Assembly: GCF_014648075.1 (NCBI RefSeq)
Contig: NZ_BMQK01000025.1
Location: forward strand, 1 to 64,000
Source: Streptomyces ruber
GTDB taxonomy: Bacteria; Actinomycetota; Actinomycetes; Streptomycetales; Streptomycetaceae
DNA: 64,000 bases
Reading direction: 5' to 3'
Shown: piece after piece, positions 16,440 to 24,253 of the stretch
Layout: every line of letters starts with the position of its first letter
Position numbering within the stretch: position 1 is the first letter of the stretch
Notes under the pieces: generated by a model
Databases searched by the model: none
Told to the model about the DNA's origin: nothing
Seen by the model: the letters and a program-made list of their open reading frames with translations, nothing else
Program-made: the position numbers and the translations under genes

Positions 16440-16459
16440 CGTATATCGGCCCATATACG
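16440..16459. promoter_or_regulatory. 20-bp palindrome, candidate operator
   Basis: CGTATATCGGCCCATATACG has nine of ten base pairs symmetric. It is strikingly AT-rich for this DNA and lies between two divergent units, about 90 bp upstream of the putative -35 of the surface-polymer operon and 250 bp upstream of zitB. The GTATAT/ATATAC arms suggest a dimeric repressor (GntR/HutC-like half sites). No regulator gene is adjacent. Confidence 0.45.
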
Positions 16460-16576
16460 GCGGCACATACGGCACCCGGCGGAGCGCCACCCGTCTCGCC
16501 GAGCACGCCGTCGCCGCCCCGCACACCCGCGGGGGAGGGCGCGCCCGCCTCGCCGGTCCGCCTCCCGCGAGCCCTG

Positions 16577-16614
16577 TGACCTGCGGTTCGACTCTCCGTC
16601 ATTTCCGCAGGTCA
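16577..16614. other. perfect 10-bp inverted repeat with an 18-nt loop
   Basis: TGACCTGCGG (16577-16586) and CCGCAGGTCA (16605-16614) are exact reverse complements. The element sits just before the Zur-like box of zitB. It could be a terminator-like hairpin on either strand or a pair of half-sites for a regulator. The loop resembles a tRNA T-loop by chance. Confidence 0.45.
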
Positions 16615-16621
16615 GAGCAGA

Positions 16622-16636
16622 TGACAACGGTGTTCA
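16622..16636. promoter_or_regulatory. Zur-box-like site upstream of zitB
   Basis: TGACAACGGTGTTCA matches 11 of 15 positions of the streptomycete Zur consensus (TGAAAATGATTTTCA) and has the same 7-1-7 symmetry. It lies 74 bp before the zitB ATG. Downstream TTGCCG (16645) and TAGTTC (16666) could form a promoter with a short 15-bp spacer, which would fit an activated promoter. In S. coelicolor, Zur has been reported to activate zitB directly, which supports the call. Confidence 0.55.
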
Positions 16637-16709
16637 GTGCCGCGTTGCCGGATACCCCCCACCCGTAGTTCACTGGTGATCCCGAAGCGGACGGAGAAGG
16701 GCGGAATCC

Positions 16710-17648
16710 ATGGGGGCCGGTCACGATCACGGGCACGCGCACGGCATGCCGTCCGGGGGGACGGCGACGGCCGCGTACCGCGGCAGACTGCGGGTGGCGC
16801 TGTCGATCACGCTCGCCGTCATGGTGGTCGAGATCGTCGGTGGCGTCGTCGCGGACTCGCTCGCGCTGGTCGCGGACGCGGCGCACATGGCGACGGACGC
16901 CCTGGGTCTCGGGATGGCGCTGCTCGCGATCCACTTCGCGGGCCGCCCGGCGAGCGGACGGCGCACCTTCGGGTACGCGCGCGCCGAGATCCTCGCCGCA
17001 CTGGCCAACTGTCTGCTGCTGCTCGGCGCGGGCGGTTACGTGCTGTACGAGGCGGTCCAGCGCTTCCTCGTCCCCGCGCAGACGCAGGGCGGCGTCACGA
17101 TCGTGTTCGCGCTGATCGGTCTGGCGGCGAACATGGTCTCGCTGACGCTGCTGGTGCGGGGCCAGCGGGAGAGCCTGAACGTGCGCGGCGCGTTCCTCGA
17201 GGTGGTGGCGGACGCGCTGGGCTCCGTGGCGGTGCTGGTCTCCGCGGTGATCGTGCTGACGACGGGCTGGCACGCCGCCGACCCGATCGCCTCGCTGCTC
17301 ATCGGCCTGATGATCGTCCCGCGCACGGTGCGGCTGCTGCGCGAGACCCTCGACGTCCTGCTGGAGTCGGCCCCGAGGGACGTCGACATGGCGGAGGTGC
17401 GCGCGCACATCCTCGCGCTGCCCGGCGTGGAGGACGTGCACGACCTGCACGCCTGGACCATCACGTCCGGGATGCCGGTGCTCTCCGCGCACGTGGTCGT
17501 CGGATCCGGCACCCTGAACGCCCTCGGCCACGAGAAGATGCTGCACGAACTCCAGGGCTGCCTCGGCGACCACTTCGACGTCGAGCACTGCACGTTCCAG
17601 CTGGAACCGAGCGGTCACGCGGAGCACGAGGCGAAACTGTGCCACTGA
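16710..17648 (+). CDS. zitB: cation diffusion facilitator, zinc exporter ZitB
   Basis: A 312-aa CDF antiporter that exports Zn2+ across the cytoplasmic membrane. The N-terminus is His-rich (HDHGHAHG). Six hydrophobic segments follow, with zinc-site motifs HMATD in the second and DALGS (EVVADALGS) in the fifth. A cytoplasmic ferredoxin-like domain follows, with HDLHAW and a His/Cys-containing end (EHCTF, CH). ATG start with a GGAGAAGGG ribosome binding site. It is preceded by a Zur-like site, and its position next to idi matches my recollection of SCO6751. Confidence 0.93.
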   Translation: MGAGHDHGHAHGMPSGGTATAAYRGRLRVALSITLAVMVVEIVGGVVADSLALVADAAHMATDALGLGMALLAIHFAGRPASGRRTFGYARAEILAALANCLLLLGAGGYVLYEAVQRFLVPAQTQGGVTIVFALIGLAANMVSLTLLVRGQRESLNVRGAFLEVVADALGSVAVLVSAVIVLTTGWHAADPIASLLIGLMIVPRTVRLLRETLDVLLESAPRDVDMAEVRAHILALPGVEDVHDLHAWTITSGMPVLSAHVVVGSGTLNALGHEKMLHELQGCLGDHFDVEHCTFQLEPSGHAEHEAKLCH

Positions 17649-17691
17649 GCCCGGCCGCGCCGGCGGCCACGAGCATCAGGAGGCACTCGCC

Positions 17692-18222
17692 TTGACCGAC
17701 ACCGTGTCCGCGCCGTTCCCGCCCTGGCGCACACGCCCGGAGACCGCCGCCGACCGTGCCGAGGTGCACGCGCTGACCGCCGCCGCCTTCGGGCGCCCCG
17801 AGGAGGCCGATCTGGTGGACGCGCTGCGCGCGGACGCCGGGGCCTGGCTGGACCTGGCGTGCGTGGCCGAGGCGCCGGACGGATCCGTCGTGGCTTACGC
17901 GCTGCTCACCCGGTGCCATGTCGGCGGGGCGCCCGCGCTGGCGCTCGCCCCCGTCGCGGTACGGCCCGACCGGCAGCGCGAGGGCGCCGGAGGCGCCGTC
18001 GTACGGGCGGTGCTCGCGGAGGCACGCGCGCGCGGGGAGCGGCTCGTGCTGGTGCTCGGACACCCCGGCTACTACCCGCGCTTCGGCTTCACGCCCGCCT
18101 CGGCGTACGGGATACGGGCCGGCTTCGACGTGCCGGACGAGGCGATGATGGCGCTCGTGCTGGACGGTTCTCCGTCCGTGACACCGGGCATGATCAAGTA
18201 TCCGGCCGCTTTCGGCGTGTGA
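17692..18222 (+). CDS. GNAT family N-acetyltransferase
   Basis: A 176-aa acetyltransferase. The acetyl-CoA binding region is LAPVAVRPDRQREGAGGAVV near residue 85 (motif A, RxxGxG variant REGAGG), followed by LVLGHPGYYPRFGF, the motif seen in YhbS-like GNATs. The start is TTG at 17692 with an AGGAGG ribosome binding site 10 nt upstream. It follows zitB by 43 bp and may be co-transcribed. The substrate is unknown. Confidence 0.9.
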   Translation: MTDTVSAPFPPWRTRPETAADRAEVHALTAAAFGRPEEADLVDALRADAGAWLDLACVAEAPDGSVVAYALLTRCHVGGAPALALAPVAVRPDRQREGAGGAVVRAVLAEARARGERLVLVLGHPGYYPRFGFTPASAYGIRAGFDVPDEAMMALVLDGSPSVTPGMIKYPAAFGV

Positions 18223-18345
18223 TCCGTGCCGGTCCCGGCCCCCGCCGAAGGTGCCGGGGCCGGGGCGGCGGCGCGCCGTGACGTGCCGGGTGTGCCGGTT
18301 CAGTACGGCAGACTTGAGGCTCGACGAACGAGGCGAAGGACGATT

Positions 18346-18939
18346 ATGCCGATCACACCCGCCACCGCGATGCAGAGCGCACCGCGAGGCACCACGGAAC
18401 CGATCCTGCTGGAACTGGTCGACGAGGACGGCACCACGATCGGCACTGCGGAGAAGCTCACCGCCCATCAGGCGCCCGGGCAGCTGCACCGGGCGTTCTC
18501 CGTGTTCCTGTTCGACGAACGCGGACGGCTGCTGCTCCAGCAGCGCGCCCTGGGCAAGTACCACTCCCCCGGCGTCTGGTCGAACACCTGCTGCGGTCAC
18601 CCCTACCCGGGCGAGGCGCCCTTCGCGGCGGCGGCCCGGCGGACCTACGAGGAGCTCGGTGTCTCCCCGTCGCTGCTGGCCGAGGCGGGCACGGTCCGTT
18701 ACAACCACCCGGACCCGGACTCGGGTCTGGTGGAGCAGGAGTTCAACCATCTCTTCGTCGGGCTGGTGCAGTCCCCGCTGCGGCCGGACACCGAGGAGGT
18801 CGGGGCGACCGCCTTCGTGACACCCGCCGAGCTGGCCGAACGGCATGCGCGGGACACGTTCTCCGCCTGGTTCATGACGGTTCTGGACGCGGCCCGGCCG
18901 GCGGTCAGGGAGCTGACGGGTCCGTCCGCCGGCTGGTGA
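18346..18939 (+). CDS. idi: isopentenyl-diphosphate delta-isomerase, type I
   Basis: A 197-aa Nudix-fold isomerase that interconverts IPP and DMAPP. The catalytic Cys is in NTCCGHPYPGE near residue 80 and the catalytic Glu in QEFNHLF near residue 128. The TYEELG helix of the Nudix box is also present. The frame is open to 18226, but the ATG at 18346 has a GAAGGA ribosome binding site and gives the expected N-terminus. It supplies DMAPP for the hopanoid prenyl precursors encoded in the same region, although not in one operon. Confidence 0.95.
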   Translation: MPITPATAMQSAPRGTTEPILLELVDEDGTTIGTAEKLTAHQAPGQLHRAFSVFLFDERGRLLLQQRALGKYHSPGVWSNTCCGHPYPGEAPFAAAARRTYEELGVSPSLLAEAGTVRYNHPDPDSGLVEQEFNHLFVGLVQSPLRPDTEEVGATAFVTPAELAERHARDTFSAWFMTVLDAARPAVRELTGPSAGW

Positions 18940-18957
18940 GCCGGGGCGGGCCGGCGG
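18926..18957. terminator. bidirectional hairpin between convergent genes
   Basis: CCGCCGGC (18926-18933) pairs with GCCGGCGG (18950-18957). It spans the idi stop and ends two bases before the stop of the convergent gene. Confidence 0.6.
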
Positions 18958-18958
18958 T

Positions 18959-19471
18959 CTAGAGCAGGGGCGCGGGGTGCAGCGGGAGGACCGCCCATAC
19001 CACCTTGCCGCCGCTCGGGGTGTGCTCCATGTCGCACACCCCGCCCGCCTCCTTGGCGACCTCCCGCACCAGGAGCAGCCCCCGGCCGCCCGTGCGCGCG
19101 TGGTCGGTCTCCAGGGCGGTCGGCCGGTAGGGGTGTCCGTCCTCCACCGCGATCCGCACCCATTCGGCGCCGACGGCGAGTTCCACGGCGAGCGTCGGCG
19201 ACATCAGCGCCGCGTGTTTGACCGCGTTGGTCACCAGCTCCGAGACGATCAGTAACAGCCCCTGGGTCAGGTCCTCCGTCATGGGTACGCCCTGCCGGGC
19301 GAGCAGGTCGCGGACGGTGTGCCGGGCCTGTGGCACGGAGGAGTCGACGGCCGGGGCGGTGAACCGCCAGACCCCCTCGTACGGCAGCGGTGCCGTCGCT
19401 CTGCGCTCCCCGCGGGGCGGCTTGTCTCCGCCGTCAGGGCGTGGGCCCGGCCCCCGCCCCTCGCTCTTCAT
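18959..19471 (-). CDS. RsbW-like serine kinase/ATP-binding regulatory protein
   Basis: A 170-aa HATPase_c domain protein of the anti-sigma factor kinase type common in Streptomyces. The N-box is LLLIVSELVTNAVKHA, G1 is VRIAVEDGHP (a form of DxGxG) and G2 is GGRGLLLVREVAKEAG. The first 35 residues are charged and disordered. The ATG at 19471 is used. A GTG 11 codons upstream (VTIERKGGD) is possible. The sigma factor or anti-anti-sigma partner is not in this window. Confidence 0.88.
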   Translation of the reverse strand: MKSEGRGPGPRPDGGDKPPRGERRATAPLPYEGVWRFTAPAVDSSVPQARHTVRDLLARQGVPMTEDLTQGLLLIVSELVTNAVKHAALMSPTLAVELAVGAEWVRIAVEDGHPYRPTALETDHARTGGRGLLLVREVAKEAGGVCDMEHTPSGGKVVWAVLPLHPAPLL

Positions 19472-19587
19472 CGTCCGGTCGCCACCCTTGCGCTCGATTG
19501 TCACCACACGTCGAGTGTTAAGAAGGCGCGCGTGCCGTCCCATGAACTGAACGCAAGTCAGCGCGTATCGACGGCTTACGACCATGC

Positions 19588-19604
19588 CTGCCCACCCCGG
19601 GCAG
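19588..19604. terminator. short hairpin downstream of the DUF308 gene
   Basis: CTGCCC and GGGCAG form a 6-bp stem with a 5-nt loop, 41 bp after the stop of the minus-strand membrane protein gene. Confidence 0.4.
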
Positions 19605-19644
19605 CCCAGTGACCGACCCTGCCGACGGCGCGCCGACTTCCGAA

Positions 19645-20361
19645 CTATTCGGGTTGTACGCGTTTGTCCCCCGGTACGTCCGGTCCCTTCCCGCCGGTTC
19701 CCCCGACTCCCCCGACTCCCCCGCCTCCCCGAACGCCGTCCTCGGACATCCGGTCCGAGACCATGCCGACGACGCGCCGGCCGCCGTACCCCGTGGCGAT
19801 CAGGCCGAGCCCGTCGAAGAGCAGCGCGAGCGAGAAGAACGTGCCGATGACGTACTGGCTGCTGCCCGGCCAGGACGCCAGCACCAGGATGCCGAGCAGC
19901 AGGTCGAAGACGCCCTGCAGGAGCGTCCAGCCGAACTGCGGGCCGCGCACCACCAGACTGCCGGCCAGCCGGAACACCCCGCCGGTGAGGAACAGCAGCG
20001 CGGCGAACATGGTGAGGGCCTCGGCGGCGACCGTCGGCATCCTGAGGACGACCGCACCGGCCGCGATGTTCAGCGCGGCGACCACGGCCCCGAGCCAGAA
20101 GAAACCGGTGCCGCGCGCCTGGACCGCGTGCAGGAGTCCGACGACGCCGCCGACCAGCAGCAGCCATCCGAACAGGACCATCGAGGTCAGCGTGGCGAAA
20201 CCGGTGTAGACGAGCCCGACGACACCCGTGACCACCAGGATGACGCCGAGGGCCGCGAGCCAGCCGAAACCACGGCGGAGTCCGGCGGTCCCGCTCTTCC
20301 CGCTCCCCCGCCCCTTCCCCGGGGCCGCGCTCTTCCGTCCCGCCCTCTTCGTTCCCACCAT
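19645..20361 (-). CDS. HdeD/DUF308 family membrane protein
   Basis: A 238-aa protein with a Lys/Arg-rich N-terminus of 30 residues, six hydrophobic segments in three hairpins (from LAALGVILVVTGVVGLV on), and a glycine-rich C-terminal tail (GGGGVGGVGGTGG). This is the three-repeat layout of DUF308, which includes HdeD acid-resistance proteins. ATG at 20361 follows a GAGGAGG ribosome binding site. It is monocistronic. No catalytic residues are visible and the function is unknown. Confidence 0.85.
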   Translation of the reverse strand: MVGTKRAGRKSAAPGKGRGSGKSGTAGLRRGFGWLAALGVILVVTGVVGLVYTGFATLTSMVLFGWLLLVGGVVGLLHAVQARGTGFFWLGAVVAALNIAAGAVVLRMPTVAAEALTMFAALLFLTGGVFRLAGSLVVRGPQFGWTLLQGVFDLLLGILVLASWPGSSQYVIGTFFSLALLFDGLGLIATGYGGRRVVGMVSDRMSEDGVRGGGGVGGVGGTGGKGPDVPGDKRVQPE

Positions 20362-20417
20362 GCGGAAGCCTCCTCGGGTCCGGGCCCCTTCTTGATCGTA
20401 TGGCGGTGGCGGGTGGC

Positions 20418-20431
20418 TAGCATCCCGTGCA
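20418..20431 (+). promoter_or_regulatory. leaderless promoter of the enoyl-CoA hydratase gene
   Basis: TAGCAT at 20418-20423 is a good -10 and ends 7 nt before the ATG at 20431. No Shine-Dalgarno sequence is present, so the transcript probably begins at the start codon. Confidence 0.5.
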
Positions 20432-21180
20432 TGGAGCCACAGCTGCTGCACGACGTCGCCGACGGGGTCGCCACCGTCGTCGTCCACCATCCGGCCAAGC
20501 GCAACGCCATGACCGCCGGGATGTGGCGGGCGCTGCCGCCGCTGCTCGACGACCTGGCGGCCGATCCCGCCGTACGGGTGCTGGTGCTCACCGGCGAGGG
20601 CGCGACGTTCTGCGCGGGAGCCGACATCTCGACGCTACAGGGCTGTGCGGAGGAGGCACAGGGGCTGGCCGTGCTCGCCGAGGAGGCGCTCGCGGCGTTC
20701 CCGAAGCCCACGCTGGCCGCGGTCCGGGGGCACTGCGTGGGCGGCGGGTCGCAGCTCGCGGCGGCCTGCGACCTGCGGTTCGCGGAGGAGGGCGCGCTGT
20801 TCGGGGTGACACCGGCGAAGCTGGGCATCGTGTACCCGGCGTCCTCCACCCGGCGCCTGGTGGCGCTGGTGGGTCCGGCCACCGCCAAGTACCTCCTGTT
20901 CTCCGGCGAGCTGATCGGCGCGGAGCGGGCGCTGCGGACAGGGCTGGTCGACGAGGTGCTGCCGGAGGGCGGCCTCGGCGGGCGCGTCGCGGAGTTCTGC
21001 CGCATCCTGGTGGCGCGTTCGCAGCTGACGCAGGCCGCGGCCAAGGAGTTCGCGAACGGGCACACGGACCGGGACGCCTACTGGGCCGAGCAGGTGCGCG
21101 GCAGCGGCGACACCGCGGAGGGCGTCGCCGCGTTCCTGGAGCGCAGACAGCCGCGCTTCACCTGGACCACGTCGGGATGA
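20431..21180 (+). CDS. enoyl-CoA hydratase/isomerase family protein
   Basis: A 249-aa crotonase-fold protein. The oxyanion-hole segments are CAGADISTL near residue 65 and GHCVGGGSQLAAACDLR near residue 110. At the usual second Glu position the sequence is FGVTPAKLGIVYPASS, so the catalytic Glu of classical hydratases is not obvious there. This suggests an isomerase or other crotonase reaction rather than hydration. The start is supported by a leaderless -10. It stands alone between divergent or convergent neighbours. Confidence 0.88.
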   Translation: MEPQLLHDVADGVATVVVHHPAKRNAMTAGMWRALPPLLDDLAADPAVRVLVLTGEGATFCAGADISTLQGCAEEAQGLAVLAEEALAAFPKPTLAAVRGHCVGGGSQLAAACDLRFAEEGALFGVTPAKLGIVYPASSTRRLVALVGPATAKYLLFSGELIGAERALRTGLVDEVLPEGGLGGRVAEFCRILVARSQLTQAAAKEFANGHTDRDAYWAEQVRGSGDTAEGVAAFLERRQPRFTWTTSG

Positions 21181-21189
21181 GGACCCGGC

Positions 21190-21831
21190 TCACGTGAGGA
21201 CGAAGCGGCTCTTCGCGCGGAACTCCTCGACGAGGTGCGCGGGCGCCTTTTCGGGGGAGCCCGCGTCGTAGGGCGGCTGCGGGTCGTACTCCGTCAGCAG
21301 CTGCACGGCCTGGGCGTGTTCGTCGCCCGCGATCCGGCCGAGCAGGGTGAGCCCCATGTCGATGCCGGCGGAGACGCCGGCGGCGGTGACGTACTTGCCG
21401 TCGGACACCACCCGCTCCCCCGTCGCCTCGGCGCCGTAGCGCCCGAGGGTGTCGAGGGCCAGCCAGTGGGAGGTGGCGCGGCGACCCCTCAGGAGTCCGG
21501 CGGCGGCGAGCAGCAGGGAGCCGGTGCACACGGAGGTCGTCCAGGTGCTGGTGGCGTCGGCGGTACGCAGCCAGTCCAGCAGGGCCGCGTTGTCCATCTG
21601 CGGGGTCTGCCCCGGGCCGCCCGGGACGATGACGATGTCGGGGTCCGGCACCTCGGCCAGGGTCCTGTCGGCGACGATCGCGAGACTTCCGGTGTCGGTG
21701 CGGACCGGGCCGGTCCGTTCGGCGACGAAGACGGTCTCCGCGCCCGGGAGGCGGCCGAGCGTCTCGTACGGGCCGACGGCGTCCAGGGCGGTGAAGCGGT
21801 CGAACAGGACGATGGCGATCTGCGGGGACAT
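21190..21831 (-). CDS. DJ-1/PfpI family protein
   Basis: A 213-aa protein of the isonitrile hydratase-like branch. The nucleophile elbow is SVCTGSLLLAAAG, preceded by IVIVPGGPGQ, and the conserved acidic residue is in FDRFTALDAVGPYE. It is followed by HWLALDTL as in GlxA-type domains. ATG at 21831 has a GGAGGAG ribosome binding site. It lies 15 bp after the AraC/GlxA-type regulator gene, whose N-terminal half is a paralogous domain, so regulator and enzyme probably form an operon. Confidence 0.9.
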   Translation of the reverse strand: MSPQIAIVLFDRFTALDAVGPYETLGRLPGAETVFVAERTGPVRTDTGSLAIVADRTLAEVPDPDIVIVPGGPGQTPQMDNAALLDWLRTADATSTWTTSVCTGSLLLAAAGLLRGRRATSHWLALDTLGRYGAEATGERVVSDGKYVTAAGVSAGIDMGLTLLGRIAGDEHAQAVQLLTEYDPQPPYDAGSPEKAPAHLVEEFRAKSRFVLT

Positions 21832-21846
21832 GCGTTCTCCTCCGGT

Positions 21847-22818
21847 TCAGCCGGCCAGGCCGGCGGGGGCGGGGCGGAAGCGGCGGCGGTACTCCGCCGG
21901 GGCCGTGCCCAGGGCCTTCACGAAGGCGCGGCGCATCGCCTCCGGGGTGCCGTAGCCGCACGCGCGCGAGATCTCCTCGACGCCGTCGGCGGTGTCCTCC
22001 AGGAGGCGGCGGGCGTGTTCGAGACGGACCCGGTCGACGTACCGGCCGGGCGTCGTCCCGGTCTCGGCCTGGAAGGCGCGGGCGAAGTGGCGGGGCGAGA
22101 AGCCGGCGCGGGCGGCGAGCGACTCGACGCCCAGGTCGTCGCCGGGATGCTCGGTGATGTACTGCTGCACCTCGCGCAGCGGCTCCCGCCGGGCGGTCTG
22201 CGCGGCGAGCTGGGCGCTGAACTGGGCCTGGTTGCCGGGGCGGCGCAGGAAGACCACCAGGTGACGGGCGACGGTGAGCGCGGTGTCGCGGCCGAGGTCC
22301 TCCTCGACCAGGGCGAGGGCGAGGTCGATGCCGGCGGTGACGCCGGCCGACGTGGAGACGTGTCCGTCCCGTACGTAGATGGGGTCCGGGTCGACCTCGA
22401 TGTCCGGGTGGTCGTGGGCCAGCGTGTCGCAGTAGGCCCAGTGGGTGGTCGCCCGGCGGCCGTCCAGGAGGCCCGCCTCGGCGAGCAGGATCGCGCCCGT
22501 GCAGACCGAGACGAGCCTCCGCGCGCGTGGGCCGTGCGCGCGCAGCCAGTCGACGAGCCCCGGATCGGGCCTGCGGGCGCCCTGGCCGCCCGGGACGAGG
22601 AGGGTGTCCGGCGCGGGGGCGCCGGCGAGGTCGCGCAAGGAGAGGTCGGGGACGAGGGTGAGACCGCTGGAGGTGCGGACGGGGGCGCCGTGCAGGGTGG
22701 CGGTGCGGATGTCGTACGTCCCCGGACGGGCGGTCCCGGCGCCGTGGAAGACCTCCACCGGGCCGGTGACGTCGAGGCTCTGCACGTCGTCGAAGAGGAC
22801 GACCAGGACGGTTCGCAT
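21847..22818 (-). CDS. GlxA-family AraC-type transcriptional regulator (DJ-1 domain plus HTH)
   Basis: A 323-aa two-domain regulator. Residues 1-190 are a DJ-1/PfpI-like sensor domain (SVCTGAILLAEAG, HWAYCDTL). Residues 215-315 hold two AraC helix-turn-helix motifs (VESLAARAGFSPRHFARAF and VEEISRACGYGTPEAMRRAF). ATG at 22818 is used because it gives the family N-terminus (RTVLVVLFDDVQ). No clear Shine-Dalgarno sequence is seen, so it may be leaderless. It probably controls the DJ-1 enzyme gene behind it. Confidence 0.92.
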   Translation of the reverse strand: MRTVLVVLFDDVQSLDVTGPVEVFHGAGTARPGTYDIRTATLHGAPVRTSSGLTLVPDLSLRDLAGAPAPDTLLVPGGQGARRPDPGLVDWLRAHGPRARRLVSVCTGAILLAEAGLLDGRRATTHWAYCDTLAHDHPDIEVDPDPIYVRDGHVSTSAGVTAGIDLALALVEEDLGRDTALTVARHLVVFLRRPGNQAQFSAQLAAQTARREPLREVQQYITEHPGDDLGVESLAARAGFSPRHFARAFQAETGTTPGRYVDRVRLEHARRLLEDTADGVEEISRACGYGTPEAMRRAFVKALGTAPAEYRRRFRPAPAGLAG

Positions 22819-22946
22819 GCGTCGATGGTGCTGCGGGCGGCGGCAGGGCCACAATGACGAGTTCCCCACCTTTTCTGCCATGGAGGGGCGGAGCCCGGGG
22901 TGGCCGCGTCCCGGGGTTCCGCCCGGTACCCCCTTCCCCGCGTACC

Positions 22947-22962
22947 TACCAGTCGGTAATGT
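22947..22962 (+). promoter_or_regulatory. leaderless promoter overlapped by a TACC-N4-GGTA operator
   Basis: TACCAGTCGGTA (22947-22958) is an inverted repeat typical of TetR-type sites. It overlaps TAATGT (22957-22962), a -10 that ends exactly 7 nt before the ATG at 22970. Repressor binding would block the -10. Confidence 0.45.
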
Positions 22963-22969
22963 GACCGCA

Positions 22970-23836
22970 ATGAGCACACCCCTGCCGGAGCGCGCCGGAC
23001 GACACTGCCAGGCGGCCCTCAACACGCTGCACTCGACGCACTACTTCTCGCCCGACCTGGGACGGGAGCTGGCCGCCGTCGGGATCGACGACGTCACCGC
23101 GGCGTACTTCGCCGTGCGGTCCGCGGCCATGGGGCCGGTGGGCGCGGGCGTGGTGACGGCCACGTTCTCCAACTTCCGGCACGAACTGGTGGCGCGGCAC
23201 GTCCCGGCCGTCTGGGAGAAGGCCTCCCCCTCCGTCGTGCTCGCCGCACGCGCGCGGGTCGTCGACACGACGCTGCGACGGCTGCTCGGCGACGAGGCCG
23301 TCGCCTCCCCCGAGGTGGCCGAGGCGGCGGAGCTCGCCCTGCGCGCGGCCGAGGCGTGCGTCAGGACCGCCCGCCCGCTCTACGCCGCCCACGCCGAACT
23401 GCCCGTGCCCGAGGCACCGCACCTGGCCCTCTGGCACGCGGCCACGCTGCTGCGCGAGCACCGCGGCGACGGGCACCTGGCCGTGCTGCTCGACGCGGGA
23501 CTCGACCCGGTGGAGGCCCTGGTGAGCCACACCGCGACCGGCAAGGGCATGACCCCGAAGGCGGTGCTGGGCACCCGTGGCTGGACGCGGGACGACTGGG
23601 ACGCGGCGGCCGCGCGGCTCAGGGAGCGCGGACTGCTCGACGGCGAGGGCGGGTTGACGAGCGCGGGCGCCGCCCTGCGCGCGGACATCGAGGCCGAGAC
23701 CGACCGGCTGGACCGCGCGCCCTACGAGCACCTGGGCGCGGCGGGCGTCGAACGGCTCACCGAACTGGGCCGGACGCTGGCGGCGGCCGTGGTCGCGGCG
23801 GGCGCGTACCCGGCCGGGACCTTCGGCAGGAGCTGA
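22970..23836 (+). CDS. SCO6745-family protein (helix-turn-helix-like)
   Basis: A 288-aa protein of the actinobacterial SCO6745 family, which has no established function. An all-helical N-terminal part contains HCQAALNTLHSTHYFSPD, and the C-terminal region (about 180-240) resembles a winged helix (AVLGTRGWTRDDWDAAAARLRERGLLDGEGGLT). No signal peptide or membrane segment. ATG at 22970 is preceded by a leaderless-type -10 and no ribosome binding site. It may bind DNA or a nucleotide. The family name is from memory and fits the local gene order. Confidence 0.85.
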   Translation: MSTPLPERAGRHCQAALNTLHSTHYFSPDLGRELAAVGIDDVTAAYFAVRSAAMGPVGAGVVTATFSNFRHELVARHVPAVWEKASPSVVLAARARVVDTTLRRLLGDEAVASPEVAEAAELALRAAEACVRTARPLYAAHAELPVPEAPHLALWHAATLLREHRGDGHLAVLLDAGLDPVEALVSHTATGKGMTPKAVLGTRGWTRDDWDAAAARLRERGLLDGEGGLTSAGAALRADIEAETDRLDRAPYEHLGAAGVERLTELGRTLAAAVVAAGAYPAGTFGRS

Positions 23837-23961
23837 GAGCCGAGAAGCGAGGCGACGGAGGCGGCTGTTTCCCGGGAGCACGCCGGGAGGAATGGAACGC
23901 GCCACAGGCGGTACCCGTGTTCCCACCTGGCCGTGAGGCCGGGAGACGAAAGGGGAGAAGC

Positions 23962-24087
23962 GTGTTCCGCGCGATCGCAGACGTACTGCGGCAGATCGGC
24001 TCCGCCATCGCCACCGTCGTGACGCTGCCCTTCCGGGCTCTCGCCCGGCTGTTCGGCGGCGCCTCCGGTTCCACCCGCCGGGCCTGA
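23962..24087 (+). CDS. 41-aa LPFR-motif small protein
   Basis: A GTG start with an AAGGGGAGAA ribosome binding site opens a 41-residue protein beginning MFRAIADVLRQIGSAIATVV, followed by TLPFRALARLFGG. The amphipathic, mildly hydrophobic helix with an LPFR motif defines a small streptomycete family. A membrane-surface location is likely. A very strong hairpin follows immediately, so the gene is a complete small transcription unit or the end of one with the preceding gene. Confidence 0.78.
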   Translation: MFRAIADVLRQIGSAIATVVTLPFRALARLFGGASGSTRRA

Positions 24088-24090
24088 TCC

Positions 24091-24143
24091 CGGACGTGCG
24101 AGGGGGCCGGACCCGGATCGGGTCCGGCCCCCTCGCACGTCCG
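24091..24143. terminator. 25-bp perfect hairpin terminator
   Basis: 24091-24115 is the exact reverse complement of 24119-24143, with a 3-nt loop (GAT). The stem begins four bases after the LPFR gene stop. No U-tract follows. Confidence 0.85.
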
Positions 24144-24253
24144 CGTCCGCATCCGTGCTCGCCGCGCCCCGCCGTGCTGCCCTGATCCCCCTGTGTCGGT
24201 GCCACCTGCCACAATTGCCGCGCAACCTGAAGCGGAGAAGGCGGTACGGGATC

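Noticed and set aside
16571..16600. tRNA-like T-loop (GGTTCGACTC)
   Set aside because: No acceptor, D or anticodon arms fold around it. The stem partners instead form the 10-bp inverted repeat 16577-16614.
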